NCBI GenBank assembly: GCA_958296045.1
Contig: CATQHT010000002.1
Coordinates: 558,001 to 622,000 of the forward strand
From: Rhodothermales bacterium
GTDB taxonomy: Bacteria; Bacteroidota; Rhodothermia; Rhodothermales; Bin80
Direction: 5' to 3'
DNA: 64,000 bases
Of the stretch, positions 38,779 to 48,073 are shown one piece after another (within the stretch, counting starts at the first letter, position 1; each line of letters opens with the position of its first letter). A model generated the notes under the pieces. That model ran no database searches. It was not told the DNA's origin and saw only the letters and a program-made list of their open reading frames with translations. The position numbers and the translations under genes are program-made.

Positions 38779-39111
38779 CTACTGATCTTCGTCGGTGGAG
38801 GTGGAGAGTGCATCCACCCTGATTTCCGTGTACCGCTGCCGGTGTCCGCGCTTCACCTTGTACCGCTTCCGCCGCTTCTTTTTAAAGACAATAATTTTGT
38901 CTCCCTTGACGTGGCGAAGCACCGTGGCATGGACTTCCGCATTGGCCACCGTAGGTGTGCCGACATGGATATCTTCGCCGTCTGCCACGAGCAGCACGCG
39001 ATTAAACACCAGCGGGTCGTTGGCTTCTGATGCCCTCACGTAGGGTACAAACAACGTGTCCTTTTCGCGGACCTGGAACTGCTTACCTTTTATATCTACG
39101 ATGGCGTACAT
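38779..39111 (-). CDS. rplU: 50S ribosomal protein L21
   Basis: Contains the opening [32 protein letters not shown] and the basic segment [21 protein letters not shown]. The ATG at 39111 is chosen because a strong Shine-Dalgarno run (AGGAGGAGG, 39116-39124 on the complement) sits 4-6 bases upstream. The C-terminus has a short acidic extension. Cotranscribed with rpmA. A small GC hairpin (39142-39155) lies in the leader. Confidence 0.95.
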   Translation of the reverse strand: MYAIVDIKGKQFQVREKDTLFVPYVRASEANDPLVFNRVLLVADGEDIHVGTPTVANAEVHATVLRHVKGDKIIVFKKKRRKRYKVKRGHRQRYTEIRVDALSTSTDEDQ

Positions 39112-39229
39112 GTCGCCTCCTCCTGTAAGGAACACCATACCGGCGCTGTGGCGCCAGCACGTTGGAACGACTGGCTGACGGCAAGGATCCGCCTGTTAGC
39201 AGCACTGCAACCCCTTATTTCAACCCGCG

Positions 39230-39883
39230 ATGACAACCATGGCTGCTCAAAGTGCGCCCCCAGAGGCATGCGGTAAGCTCATCTGTATAGGAAAAAACTA
39301 TGCTCGGCACGCGGCCGAGATGAACAGCACGGTGCCAAAGGAGCCGGTAGTGTTTCTAAAGCCTAGAAGCGCGCTCATCGGGCATGGATCCTCGGTGGTG
39401 TTACCGTCTATGTCCGAAGATGTGCACCACGAGGTGGAGCTTGTAGCGCTTATTGGTCGCCGCGGCAGAGATATCCCGGTCAGTCGTGCGCTTTCGCACG
39501 TTTCTGCCTATGCCGTGGGGCTGGACATGACGGCGCGGGACCTGCAGGGCCGTGCCAAAAAGTGCGGCCACCCCTGGACGGTGGCCAAGGGGTTTGACAC
39601 CTTCGCCCCGCTGGGGGGCTTCATGTCGAGCGATCAGGTGTCCGCTGTCCAGGACCTGTGGCTGACCCTTTTGGTGAATGGAGCGGTGCGCCAGCACGCG
39701 AACACCAGGGACATGGTGTTTACGGTCGCAGAGCTTGTTGCGTGGTGCTCCCTTGTGTTTACGCTAGAGCCGGGCGACTGCCTATTTACGGGGACGCCCG
39801 AGGGTGTGGGGCCTGTCAGGCCGGGGGATGTGCTAGAAGCCCGATGTACGGGACTGTCGCCGCTTCGCGTCACGGTACGATAG
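39230..39883 (+). CDS. Fumarylacetoacetate hydrolase (FAH) superfamily protein
   Basis: A 217-residue member of the small-FAH branch, whose enzymes include acylpyruvases, oxaloacetate decarboxylases/tautomerases and catechol-pathway hydrolases. Motifs are [13 protein letters not shown], the metal ligands in [28 protein letters not shown] and [15 protein letters not shown]. The exact substrate cannot be told from the sequence. The 3' end overlaps the convergent threonine aldolase gene by 14 bases. Confidence 0.85.
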   Translation: MTTMAAQSAPPEACGKLICIGKNYARHAAEMNSTVPKEPVVFLKPRSALIGHGSSVVLPSMSEDVHHEVELVALIGRRGRDIPVSRALSHVSAYAVGLDMTARDLQGRAKKCGHPWTVAKGFDTFAPLGGFMSSDQVSAVQDLWLTLLVNGAVRQHANTRDMVFTVAELVAWCSLVFTLEPGDCLFTGTPEGVGPVRPGDVLEARCTGLSPLRVTVR

Positions 39884-40904
39884 ATCCCGCCGGGGCCATC
39901 ACCCTACTGACAGCCGCGATTGCGCGGTCGATGTCCGCTATGGACACGTCGCGATGCATCGTGGCCCGCACTGTGCGCGGCCCGAACGGGACCATGGCCA
40001 CCCCGGCAGCGCGCAGTGACTCCAGAAAGGGCCCGGCTTGCTGGTTTAGCAGCTCAAACATGACAATATTCGTCTGAGGCACCGGCACCTGGATGCCTTG
40101 GGCAGCGCGGAGCCCAGCCGCCAGGCGGCGGGCTTTGACATGATCTTCGGCTAGGTCCTGTCGGTGATGTCGGAGCGCATACAGGCCTGCCGCCGCCAGG
40201 ATGCCTGCCTGCCGCATGCCCCCGCCCAGCATCTTGCGTACGCGATGGGCGTGTTTGACCAGCGCGGCGGAGGCGGCAAAGACGCTCCCCACCGGAGCGC
40301 CCAGCCCCTTGGAAAGGCAGACCGTGACCGTGTCAAAAGGCGCAGCATAATCCTTTTCCGCGATGCCGGTGGCGGCGCTGGCGTTCCAGAGCCGTGCGCC
40401 GTCCAGGTGGCATGCCAGACCGCGCTCGCGTGCGATGCCGGTCAGGGCGTGCAAGGTCGGGAGGGGGTACAGCACGCCGCCTGCTGCATTAAGCGTGTTT
40501 TCCAGAGACAGCAGGCGTGTGCGCGCCTCCCAGTAGTTGCCTGGACGGATCGCGTTTGCCACCTGGCGCGCAGAAAGTAGGCCGTCGCGTCCCTGCAGCG
40601 GATGCAGCACCACATGGGCCAGTGCGCCCGCGGCCCCCGACTCATGGTTGAAGATGTGGCTGGACTGCTCCACTAGCACCTCGTCGCCGGGCCGGGTTAG
40701 CGCATGCAGCGCCAACTGGTTGCCCATCAGGCCGCTGGGCACAAAGAGTGCGGCCTCTTTGCCCAGGAGCGCGGCCACTGTCGCCTGCAGCTTGTTGACG
40801 GAAGGATCCTCACCAAAGACGTCGTCACCGACTTCCGCTTCGTACATGGCCTTCCGCATCCCCTCGGTCGGGCGGGTGACCGTGTCACTGCGCAGGTCGA
40901 TCAC
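39870..40904 (-). CDS. ltaE: Low-specificity L-threonine aldolase
   Basis: A PLP enzyme that splits L-threonine/allo-threonine into glycine and acetaldehyde. The start [16 protein letters not shown], the [10 protein letters not shown] segment, and the PLP lysine in [13 protein letters not shown] are characteristic. Length of 344 residues is normal. Its start overlaps the greA stop (40901-40904), so the pair is translationally coupled. Confidence 0.9.
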   Translation of the reverse strand: MIDLRSDTVTRPTEGMRKAMYEAEVGDDVFGEDPSVNKLQATVAALLGKEAALFVPSGLMGNQLALHALTRPGDEVLVEQSSHIFNHESGAAGALAHVVLHPLQGRDGLLSARQVANAIRPGNYWEARTRLLSLENTLNAAGGVLYPLPTLHALTGIARERGLACHLDGARLWNASAATGIAEKDYAAPFDTVTVCLSKGLGAPVGSVFAASAALVKHAHRVRKMLGGGMRQAGILAAAGLYALRHHRQDLAEDHVKARRLAAGLRAAQGIQVPVPQTNIVMFELLNQQAGPFLESLRAAGVAMVPFGPRTVRATMHRDVSIADIDRAIAAVSRVMAPAGSIVP

Positions 40905-41374
40905 GAATTGCGTGTCACTTCCAGCACCTCAAACACTATGGTACCGCTGGGCACGCGCACGCGCACCACATCGCCAGCCTTGGTGCCGAGCAACCCCTTC
41001 CCGACCGGGCTGGCAACAGATATCCACCCTTTGCGGATATCGGCCTCCTGAGTCGATACAAGCTTGAATGACTGCTCACGCCGGGCTGAACGGTTGCGCA
41101 CTCGCACCGTGGAAAGGATTCGCGCATGCGACGTGTCGACCTGCGACTCGTCCAAGACGCGGGCATCGCCCAGCGTATGCTCCATCTGCGCTATGCGGGC
41201 TTCCAGGAGGCCCTGGGCATCTTTGGCCGCGTGGTACTCCGCGTTCTCCTTAAGGTCGCCATGGGCGCGGGCCTCCCCGATGGCGCGCGAGGCGTTGGCG
41301 CGTTCCACGGTGCGCGCATGGTGCAGGTCGCGGCGCAGCTTGTCGAACGCTTCCTGGGTAAGGTACGTTGGCAT
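40901..41374 (-). CDS. greA: Transcription elongation factor GreA
   Basis: A 157-residue factor that rescues backtracked RNA polymerase. The N-terminal coiled coil carries [23 protein letters not shown] (split as [18 protein letters not shown]), with the tip acidic residues of the family. The C-terminal FKBP-like domain includes [13 protein letters not shown]. It is first in an apparent greA-ltaE operon. Confidence 0.93.
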   Translation of the reverse strand: MPTYLTQEAFDKLRRDLHHARTVERANASRAIGEARAHGDLKENAEYHAAKDAQGLLEARIAQMEHTLGDARVLDESQVDTSHARILSTVRVRNRSARREQSFKLVSTQEADIRKGWISVASPVGKGLLGTKAGDVVRVRVPSGTIVFEVLEVTRNS

Positions 41375-41387
41375 AACAGAGCAATGG

Positions 41388-41936
41388 TTACCAGCCGGTA
41401 CGCGGGCGCCCCGATGGCTTCGAGCGAGGTGGAGTGGGGTCCGCGTCCGCCACGTTCAATGGCGACAGCAGTATTCTTCGGGCCGCAACCAGTGCCGCAA
41501 GGCCATCGGTAGCAGCCACCTGGTCGATGGTCACCCCCTTTTCTATTGAGACATGCGCGAATTCGCCCTGTCCGAGGTAAACACCGACATGGAAGGGGCC
41601 AGATGACATTCGGAACACGAGAAGGTCGCCTGGCAACAGTGAATCGTGCGCAACGGCCTTTCCAGCGTGGGCGATTGTCGACGGTGTGCGCGGCAGCACA
41701 ACATTGAACAGCTCCTCATAGAGGATCCGAACAAACGATACCGGGCCAATTCCATCGTGGTAGGTGCCGCCCGGAAGATACCGCGTGCCGTGCCATTCGG
41801 CTTCAGCGGTGCGCAACCGGCTCTCTATAATCGCGGATCCGGTAGTGCTGGTGCTGTTGACGGTCGTCGCACAGCTGGCCACCAGCACTGCCAATAGCCC
41901 CAGGCCCGCGCCCGCGCTGGATCCAATATGCTTCAT
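41388..41936 (-). CDS. NlpC/P60-like lipoprotein lacking the catalytic cysteine
   Basis: A short lipoprotein: signal peptide with lipobox LVASC at residue about 22 from the start at 41936. The NlpC/P60 fold is recognisable from YLPGGTYHDGIG, LPRTPSTIAHAG, SLLPGDLLVF and the histidine region FHVGVYLGQGEFAHVS. Active family members have DCSG at the nucleophile position; here the sequence reads GIGPVSFVR, so the cysteine is gone while the histidine remains. Either the protein has become a non-enzymatic wall-binding relative or the gene is mutated. It diverges from the bacilliredoxin gene. Confidence 0.75.
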   Translation of the reverse strand: MKHIGSSAGAGLGLLAVLVASCATTVNSTSTTGSAIIESRLRTAEAEWHGTRYLPGGTYHDGIGPVSFVRILYEELFNVVLPRTPSTIAHAGKAVAHDSLLPGDLLVFRMSSGPFHVGVYLGQGEFAHVSIEKGVTIDQVAATDGLAALVAARRILLSPLNVADADPTPPRSKPSGRPRTGW

Positions 41937-41970
41937 AAAGGTTTCCACGACCGAACCAGACGATGGAACG

Positions 41971-42471
41971 ATGCCATACCCGGAAATGCTCCTTCAGCCT
42001 ATGCGCCTCGAGCTCACCCGCCTGGGTGTGGAAGAGCTGCGCTCAGCCAACGATGTGGATGAGGCCTTCGAGGGCACCGATAGCAAGACTATGGTGCTGG
42101 TGGTCAACTCTGTGTGCGGCTGTGCCGCGGCCATGGCACGTCCTGCTGTAGCCCTTGCCCGCCAGCACGCCATCCAGCCGGACAGGTATACTACGGTTTT
42201 TGCGGGACAGGATATGGAAGCTACGGCGCGCGCACGTTACCATATGGCTGGCATCCCACCGTCTTCGCCCTTCATTGCGCTGATCAAGGGCGGTGAGGTG
42301 GTATATGTCATTGAGCGTCGCCACATTGAGGGGCGCAGCGCTCAGTCCATAGCGCGGGACCTGACGGGCGCCTTTGACAAGTTCTGTGCCAATGACGCCA
42401 TGCCAGACATGCCAGAGAGCCCGAAGATTGAGTCGCCCATGCGGGCCTTCAGGACCTTCCGCCGGTTCTAG
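41971..42471 (+). CDS. BrxA/BrxB family bacilliredoxin
   Basis: A YphP/YqiW-type thiol-disulfide protein. The opening MPYPEMLLQPMRLELTRLGV and the redox motif SVCGCAAAMARPA (CGC) identify the family, as do FAGQDMEATARAR and the IPPSSPFIALIK loop. In Firmicutes these remove bacillithiol from proteins; Bacteroidota and relatives carry homologues. The core is about 140 residues, and a C-terminal tail of about 25 residues (PDMPESPKIES) is extra. It converges with the next gene with zero spacing. Confidence 0.88.
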   Translation: MPYPEMLLQPMRLELTRLGVEELRSANDVDEAFEGTDSKTMVLVVNSVCGCAAAMARPAVALARQHAIQPDRYTTVFAGQDMEATARARYHMAGIPPSSPFIALIKGGEVVYVIERRHIEGRSAQSIARDLTGAFDKFCANDAMPDMPESPKIESPMRAFRTFRRF

Positions 42472-42933
42472 TCATTCGTGTGTGACCGCGTATGTGCGTA
42501 CGTTGGTCGCCCCTACTTTTTTGGGCCGAGGTGGTATCACTTCGATCTTCTTGACGAAGTGCGATACGTCAGGGCCGTACACTTCCTGCGCGTCGGGTGC
42601 TGTCAGCTCAGCCGAGCGGAAGTAAACGGTGGCCTTCGGCGTGCCTCCTGGCGGCGGACAAATGGTCTGAGGGCCCAATCTGTCGGTGGTGATCTGCTCC
42701 TTTGGGGTTGTGGGCCTCTGTACGTGAAGCTCCAGAGGGCCCATGGGACGCATGATGTGGACTTGAACGGGAGACTCCAGTGCTGCGGCCAAGTGGTGCA
42801 CATGAACCGTGTGCCTGGAATGAAGGCTGTGAAAGAGCCTCGGCATGGTGAGTATCTGTGAGAGATTCAGAAGCAGGAGCACGATCGCGATCGAGGCCAA
42901 CATGGTTACCAAGATGGGCCGGTCTGGAGTCAT
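42472..42933 (-). CDS. Hypothetical membrane-anchored protein
   Basis: 153 residues with one N-terminal hydrophobic helix (residues about 8-28) and a proline-rich extracytoplasmic part holding several His-Val pairs (HTVHVHHL, PVQVHIM, LELHVQRP). No known domain is recognised. The stop abuts the bacilliredoxin stop with no gap, as real convergent genes in a packed genome often do. It lies 200 bases downstream of hisF in the same direction. Confidence 0.6.
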   Translation of the reverse strand: MTPDRPILVTMLASIAIVLLLLNLSQILTMPRLFHSLHSRHTVHVHHLAAALESPVQVHIMRPMGPLELHVQRPTTPKEQITTDRLGPQTICPPPGGTPKATVYFRSAELTAPDAQEVYGPDVSHFVKKIEVIPPRPKKVGATNVRTYAVTHE

Positions 42934-43132
42934 AATTCACGAGGTTTGCGGAGAGTATGAGAATGCTGGGCATGCTGCCTGCCCATCAACGTATGTCGAG
43001 CATCGATATTGCCGCGGCTGCTCCTATTCAAGCAGCGGCCATTGCCCATCGCGTAGGCGTGCACCTTGCTGGACCCTTTGGGATACGATCGCAGGTCTGT
43101 TGCAGATGCGTTGGCACCAGAATCAGTTCGAT

Positions 43133-43903
43133 TCAGGGTGCTTCCAGACGTACGGGGATGCCGTACCGCTGTAGATAGCGCTTGGCTTGGCCGATCGAGT
43201 ACTCGCGAAAGTGGAAGATGGAGGCCGCCAGCACGGCATCGGCTTGCCCGATTAGCAGCGCGTTGCGCAGGTGCGCTAAGGTGCCGGCTCCTCCAGAGGC
43301 GATAACCGGAATCGACAAGCACGCATGCATGGCTTGAAGAAGGTCCAGGTCGTACCCGTCGCGCGTCCCGTCGCGGTCCATTGAGGTAAGGAGAATCTCT
43401 CCAGCGCCACGATCTTGGGCCTCTTGGGCCCACGCGACCGCATCTTTGGCAGTAGCCCGTCGGCTCCCATGTACAAAGACCTCCCACGTGTTGGCATCGC
43501 GGCTCTTGGCGTCGATAGTAACAACGATGCATTGGGACCCAAAGGTACGCGCACCCCGCGTGATGAGCGAAGGGTCGCGCGCCGCCGCAGAGTTGATAGC
43601 GATCTTGTCGGCATCGGCATGCAGCATGCGCCGCATATCTTCTAGCGTCCGCATTCCTCCCCCAACAGTCAGTGGAATAAAGATCTGATCCGCCGTCTGG
43701 TGCACCACACGGTGCATGATATCTCGCCGTATGTGCGTGGCGGTGATGTCCAAGAATACCAGCTCATCTGCACCTTCGCGGTCACAATGTCGCGCCAGCT
43801 CCAGCGGGTCCCCCGCATCAATAAGGTTTACAAAGTTGATTCCCTTAACTACGCGACCAGCGTCGACATCCAGGCAGGGAATAATTCGCTTCGCCAGGGC
43901 CAT
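43133..43903 (-). CDS. hisF: Imidazole glycerol phosphate synthase cyclase subunit
   Basis: Forms imidazole glycerol phosphate and AICAR from PRFAR with ammonia supplied by HisH. The TIM-barrel motifs are intact: [16 protein letters not shown] (first catalytic Asp), [23 protein letters not shown] (second Asp), [14 protein letters not shown] and [11 protein letters not shown]. The start at 43903 ([12 protein letters not shown]) leaves 14 bases after the hisA stop. It is the last his gene of a leftward operon whose hisH and hisA are broken, so the enzyme may lack its substrate. Confidence 0.93.
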   Translation of the reverse strand: MALAKRIIPCLDVDAGRVVKGINFVNLIDAGDPLELARHCDREGADELVFLDITATHIRRDIMHRVVHQTADQIFIPLTVGGGMRTLEDMRRMLHADADKIAINSAAARDPSLITRGARTFGSQCIVVTIDAKSRDANTWEVFVHGSRRATAKDAVAWAQEAQDRGAGEILLTSMDRDGTRDGYDLDLLQAMHACLSIPVIASGGAGTLAHLRNALLIGQADAVLAASIFHFREYSIGQAKRYLQRYGIPVRLEAP

Positions 43904-43917
43904 GGGAGAAGAGCGGG

Positions 43918-44676
43918 TTATGCGGCCTCGCCGCAGCCGCTGGTCCACACATGACGCAGCTCCTGGCGCGAGAAGCGCTTTTCATACAGGGCGCGCCCCG
44001 TGATGACGGAATCCAGGCGCAACGGCGCCAGCGAAGAGAGCGTGACAAGGTCCTCAAAGTGGCGGTCGTCCCCAGAGGCAGTTATTTGGGCGGCACGCAG
44101 GTGCTGGCCCAGCGCCCGGTATGCCGCTAGGTTTGGGCCCTACATTGTGCCATCGCGCCCAATGTCGGTGTAGATGAGGCGCTGCACGCCGCACCGCTCC
44201 TTCGCTAAAGCCAGAGCGATGGCATCAATGCCGCTGCCTTGGGTCCATCCGTCTGTGCGCACCTCACCCTCCATTGCATCGATCCCAGCGACGATAACAG
44301 TGGCCGAGAAGCGCTGCACAGCGGTTTGTACCAGGTCTGGGCTGCGCGCTGCTGCGGTGCCCAGGATGACGCGGCTTGCGCCCAGAGCCAGCGCCTCATC
44401 AATGTCTTCTAGCGTTCTGAATCCGCCTCCCACCTGCACTGGTATGGATACGCTGGCGCAGATGGCTGCCAACTGGTCACGGTTGTGTGCCTGTCCACTG
44501 CTGCCGCGGGCGGCATCCAGGTCTACCACATGCAGCCATGGGGCACCTTGGGCTTGCCAGTGGCAGGCTACCTTGGCTGGGTCCAGAGCGTAGATGGTTT
44601 CGCGGTCGTAGCGGCCCTGAAACAGGCGCACGCACTGGCCGCCCTGGAGATCAATCGCCGGAATCATCTTAATCAT
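43918..44676 (-). pseudogene. hisA: HisA (ProFAR isomerase) with an in-frame amber codon
   Basis: HisA runs MIKMIPAIDLQGGQCVRLFQ, VDLDAARG, VQVGGGFRTLEDID, VAGIDAMEG and YTDIGRDGTM, then meets TAG at 44142-44140. The same frame continues without change as GPNLAAYRALGQHL, ITASGDDRHFEDL and [12 protein letters not shown] to a TAA at 43918. That is the normal C-terminus of HisA, so one nonsense change removes about 74 residues, including the second phosphate-binding segments. The ATG overlaps the hisH TGA. Readthrough cannot be excluded. Confidence 0.9.
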
Positions 44677-45239
44677 CAGACGCTGAGTGTTGCGAAGTTG
44701 CGCAGGATGCGCAGCCCCGCGTGCTGGCTCTTTTCCGGGTGAAACTGTACGCCAAAGATGTGGCTGTATGACACGGCGGACGATATCGTCAAGCCGTGAC
44801 AGGTGGTCGCCAGGATGTCGCATTCGCGATCACAGACTGCGTGGTAGGAGTGCACGAAGTAGCACCAGAACACCGGATTCATACCATCGAACAGTGGCGA
44901 AGGACGCGTGGGTTTCACTTGATTCCATCCGATCTGCGGGACCTTCAGGCCGGGGTACGCCTCTAGCTTCAGACGCTGCACGCGTCCAGGCAACAAGCCC
45001 AGATCCTGGTGAACACCATCTTCTAGGCCGACCTCGAAGAGCATCTGCATGCCTACGCAGATGCCTAGGAGCGGCACATGACGACGGACGGCTTCTTTGA
45101 CCGGCTCGGCCAATCCTCGCGCTATAAGCTCGTGCATGCATGTCCCGAAGGCGCCGACGCCGGGTAGCACTAGGCGGTCGGCGGTAAGGATGTCTTGTGC
45201 GCGTCCGCTCAGCCTGACATCGGCGCTTACATGTCTTAA
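44676..45239 (-). pseudogene. hisH: HisH (IGP synthase glutaminase subunit), 3' part, cut off by IS1380
   Basis: About 188 residues of HisH remain, from the insertion point (LRHVSADVRLSGR) through VLPGVGAFG, the nucleophile in PLLGICVGMQMLFE, and the catalytic His-Glu in FGVQFHPEKSQ. The first 18 or so codons lie on the far side of the IS1380 element (48015-48073). The short target duplication CTTAA (45235-45239 and 48015-48019) flanks the insertion. An internal start at 45170 could yield only a truncated protein missing the first beta strand. Confidence 0.93.
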
Positions 45240-45494
45240 CCCACACTATTCACTAGTTGGAATTCGTGGGCGGCCGTTGAGGGGTAAATGCCTTGGAGGC
45301 AGGGGTATGACCCGTTGATGGGGCCTAGTCGTGGAGCGAGAGAGCGATTTCGCGGGTTTGCGGCGCGCTCAGGGTGTCTTTTTGCCGCTCAGCGGGGCGA
45401 ATTAATGTCGTGCGGGCGTAGCTTGGCGCTGGGCTCTGGTTGGTCGCCCTTGGGGAGGTGCGTTAACGTGGTCAGGAAGCCGGGTGGTGGCCTC

Positions 45495-47207
45495 TTAGCA
45501 CCGTTTAGGCAGACTCGGCCAGCACAGGGTCTGCCAGCGCAGCTTCCATGTGTTTTCCCAGAAGGTCTCCCACAGCTTCTTTGCGGACTCGGCGAGATAG
45601 AAGTGCAGCCGCCGTGCATGTCTGGTCAGGCGTCCCCCTACCTTGAGCACGTTCTCCCTGAATCTGCGCACATGCATGAGCGGCGCGTGTACGGGCTCAG
45701 GCTTCATCTGCTTGTCGTGCTTCTCGGTGTTTGCTTCGGCGGTGCCGTTGCTACTTGGCTCTGCTGGCGGACCAACGTCTGTTGGTGGGGGTTCTGTGGC
45801 GGTCGGTAGTCCCAGGGGCCAGTTTCTGGGAGCCAAGTAGTCGGGGTCGATCATTTGGCAGCGCCCGATATGGATCAGTTGATAGGCCATCACATTCAGT
45901 AGCAAGCGTACCGCATTCTGAGGGCGCACCGTCTTGGTAGCCTTCTCGTCTTGGGTCTTGTTGTCGCTCTCGTCTTGGGTCTTGCTATCGCTCTCGTCTT
46001 GGGTCTTGCTATCGCTCTCGTCTTGGGTCTTGCTATCGCTCTCATCTTGGGTCTTGCTATCGCTCTCGTCTCCGAGTGATTGCTTGACCACTTTCTCGAA
46101 CATGTTGGGGCGCGCCGCCGAGGACAGCTGACAGGAAGCGTATTTGATCTCTGCGTGGTGTGCTTCCGCTTTGCCTCGCATCCGGTAGAAGTCAGCCAAG
46201 CTCTGGGCATCGCATTCTTTCTCTGACAAGGACGTGAGCAGAAAGTAGTATTCCGGCTCGGACTTGGAGTCCGTCTTGGGCGCCATCACCACGCGCCGGG
46301 CCTCGTTCCAAGACTTCGCTTTATAGGTCAGCTCTATGCAGTGCTTAGGTGATCCGCCGTACTTGGCCACGGTCTTCTTCATCAACGTTTTCAGTTTCTT
46401 GTTCTTTTTCAGGTGCATGACGTAGTCGATGCCATCGTCTTCGAGGCGCTCGTACGTGATGGGGCTGTTGAAGCCCGCGTCGGCACGCACGATAATCCGT
46501 TCGGCGACGTGCTTTTGCCCTGCTTTCGCAATCCGGTGGATGAATTTATGGCTATCTCTTGCGTCATTCATAGCGCCAGGACGCAGTTCTGCTCCCAGCA
46601 CATCCCCCGTGGGCCCGCATGTGGCCACCATAGGCAAATATATCCTGTGCCTATAGTGCGCATTATATTCGCTGCCTTCCTGCTTCCCGTACACTTCTAC
46701 GGGATAGCTATCCACGTCGATGACCAGCTCCGGCACGCGCTTGCCTCCGTTGCGGGTGTATATCGTCTCCATTCCCAGCCGGGTGACCGTGTCGGACAGA
46801 TGCTGGAGCTTGGGCTCTTCGCTGAGCTGGTCAATAGTGCGTGACAGCGTCGGCTGCGAAGCTAAGCGGTGTTTGGCCTCTAGCACCTTTGCACCTCGCT
46901 GGTTACGGCAGGCCACGCGGAAGGCGGGGTCGTTCTTTAAGGCTTCCGCTGAGCGCAGACGATCCCATCCCTGCATGAACGACAGCAGCACCTGCTGCAG
47001 CAGCTCAGGCAGCGAGTGCCGGACACGGCGCTTGTCGCGGGAGTCCTTCAAGCCCTCCATCAGCATCGCAATCAAGCCCGTCAAGTCCAGCAGGCGACGA
47101 CCAATAAAGGCGCCCGCATCGGACGTCACCTGATCGGGCTTATCAAAACTCACCTTAACCGAGCGGTTGTGCGACGCGAACGTTTTCAACGTGTTGGATG
47201 CGGACAT
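45495..47207 (-). CDS. IS1380-family transposase
   Basis: A DDE transposase of 570 residues, longer than the family's usual 430-480. Core motifs are VIDVDSYPVEVYGKQEGSEY (first D), IIVRADAGFNSPITYERLE (second D) and DFYRMRGKAEAHHAEIKY (the Y-R-E type block). Between about residues 380 and 420 lies a run of five DESDSKTQ-type octapeptides encoded by a 24-bp tandem repeat. A C-terminal basic helix (VRRFRENVLKVGGRLTRHAR) is typical of DDE_Tnp_1 group proteins. The ORF is intact. Confidence 0.92.
   Translation of the reverse strand: MSASNTLKTFASHNRSVKVSFDKPDQVTSDAGAFIGRRLLDLTGLIAMLMEGLKDSRDKRRVRHSLPELLQQVLLSFMQGWDRLRSAEALKNDPAFRVACRNQRGAKVLEAKHRLASQPTLSRTIDQLSEEPKLQHLSDTVTRLGMETIYTRNGGKRVPELVIDVDSYPVEVYGKQEGSEYNAHYRHRIYLPMVATCGPTGDVLGAELRPGAMNDARDSHKFIHRIAKAGQKHVAERIIVRADAGFNSPITYERLEDDGIDYVMHLKKNKKLKTLMKKTVAKYGGSPKHCIELTYKAKSWNEARRVVMAPKTDSKSEPEYYFLLTSLSEKECDAQSLADFYRMRGKAEAHHAEIKYASCQLSSAARPNMFEKVVKQSLGDESDSKTQDESDSKTQDESDSKTQDESDSKTQDESDNKTQDEKATKTVRPQNAVRLLLNVMAYQLIHIGRCQMIDPDYLAPRNWPLGLPTATEPPPTDVGPPAEPSSNGTAEANTEKHDKQMKPEPVHAPLMHVRRFRENVLKVGGRLTRHARRLHFYLAESAKKLWETFWENTWKLRWQTLCWPSLPKRC
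45949..46068. repeat. 24-bp tandem repeat inside the IS1380 transposase gene, five units
   Basis: Units with TCTTGGGTCTTG begin at 45949, 45973, 45997, 46021 and 46045, exactly 24 bases apart, with few substitutions. On the coding strand they give DESDSKTQ five times (one DESDNKTQ). Confidence 0.95.
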
Positions 47208-48014
47208 GGGCTCACTGGATCATGGATGGTACGTGTAGCGGTCCTTCTGGCACCGTGACGCGCTCGTGCTGGTGTGCGCAAGCCCGCCCAGCGGTAAGGG
47301 GACCCCCTGCCTCATGGCTGCTGTACCGTCCTATACGCTGCAACAATGAGGCAGTCCAAAGGTAACCATAAGTTTTGTCAAAGTCAAGTATGAGAGTCAC
47401 ATCGTGCGTAATGCCGCTTCGCGTGCCACGGTCCGCAGCCCTTCGGCCATCGTCGCCAGGACCCATAACCCTGGCACGGTGCTCCCGGCTCACCGCAAAC
47501 AGCCCATAACCATCCTGCACCCAGTGCCGTGCATGCGACCGATGCAGGCCGCACTCGCAATGCCGAATCGGCCATGACCATGTCCGCCGTCTAGCAGACC
47601 GATCCGCCTGCCTCTTGGTGCCCCTCTCAAGCTCGCCCAGGCGCAGAAATCCCGGGCTCTGCCCGGAAGGTGGATGCCTGCTAGGACGGGCAAAAGGGCC
47701 CAAAATGGGCCACGTCTCGTTCACCCACCGGGTGAATCCGTACTATCCCTCCAACTGCCCCAAAACACGTATAAACTATGTTTATACTATGGCCTAAATG
47801 CAATTAAGTGGGCGAGCAGAAGCACGCCAAACTCTTGTTTTGGGACCACCCGCTGCAAATCAATAGGCAAAAGCCTCTTTATTCGCTGAAATGGACCGTA
47901 TAAACGCCCTTCTAGTTGAAATTTGACGCACTCAGGGTTATATGTATTGTAACAAAGTATCCATGCAATGCTTTGCTGCTGTTTTATGCAAATCTCAGAC
48001 GTGAATTATGCGGG
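47208..48014 (-). other. IS1380 leader region with no intact gene
   Basis: 807 bases between the transposase start and the right terminal repeat, shared with the copy at 28475-29281. The longest frame (47212-47724, 170 residues on the minus strand) shows no known domain and differs by a frame-neutral substitution between copies. Small palindromes such as TTCACCCACCGGGTGAA (47721-47737) occur. It may be a decayed passenger gene or a long untranslated leader. Confidence 0.5.
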
Positions 48015-48073
48015 CTTAAGGCCTTCTCAATGGACCGCAGGTTGCCGATGCCGTAGTCAACGATTGTCGTCAC
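48015..48073 (-). pseudogene. hisH: HisH 5' end, separated from the rest by IS1380
   Basis: Reads VTTIVDYGIGNLRSIEKAL from a GTG at 48073-48071, the standard HisH opening. The GTG overlaps the proC stop in GTGA. Joining across the CTTAA duplication continues in frame into the 3' part at 45239. Confidence 0.93.

Larger units (their letters stand above)
45240..48014 (-). mobile_element. Complete IS1380-family element inserted in hisH
   Basis: 2,775 bases. The ends read inward CCCACACTATTCAC (left) and CCCGCATAATTCAC (right), an imperfect terminal inverted repeat. The 5-bp direct repeat CTTAA on both sides marks the target. Inside are one transposase gene and an 800-bp leader. The 5' portion is almost identical to the fragment at 27703-29281. 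Confidence 0.93.

Noticed and set aside
44676-45170. HisH as an intact short gene starting at 45170
   Set aside because: The missing first strand and VDYGIGN block lie across the IS1380 element with a matching target duplication, so the gene is split, not short.
45949-46068. 24-bp repeat array as a possible CRISPR
   Set aside because: No spacers; the array is continuous and in frame inside the IS1380 transposase gene.
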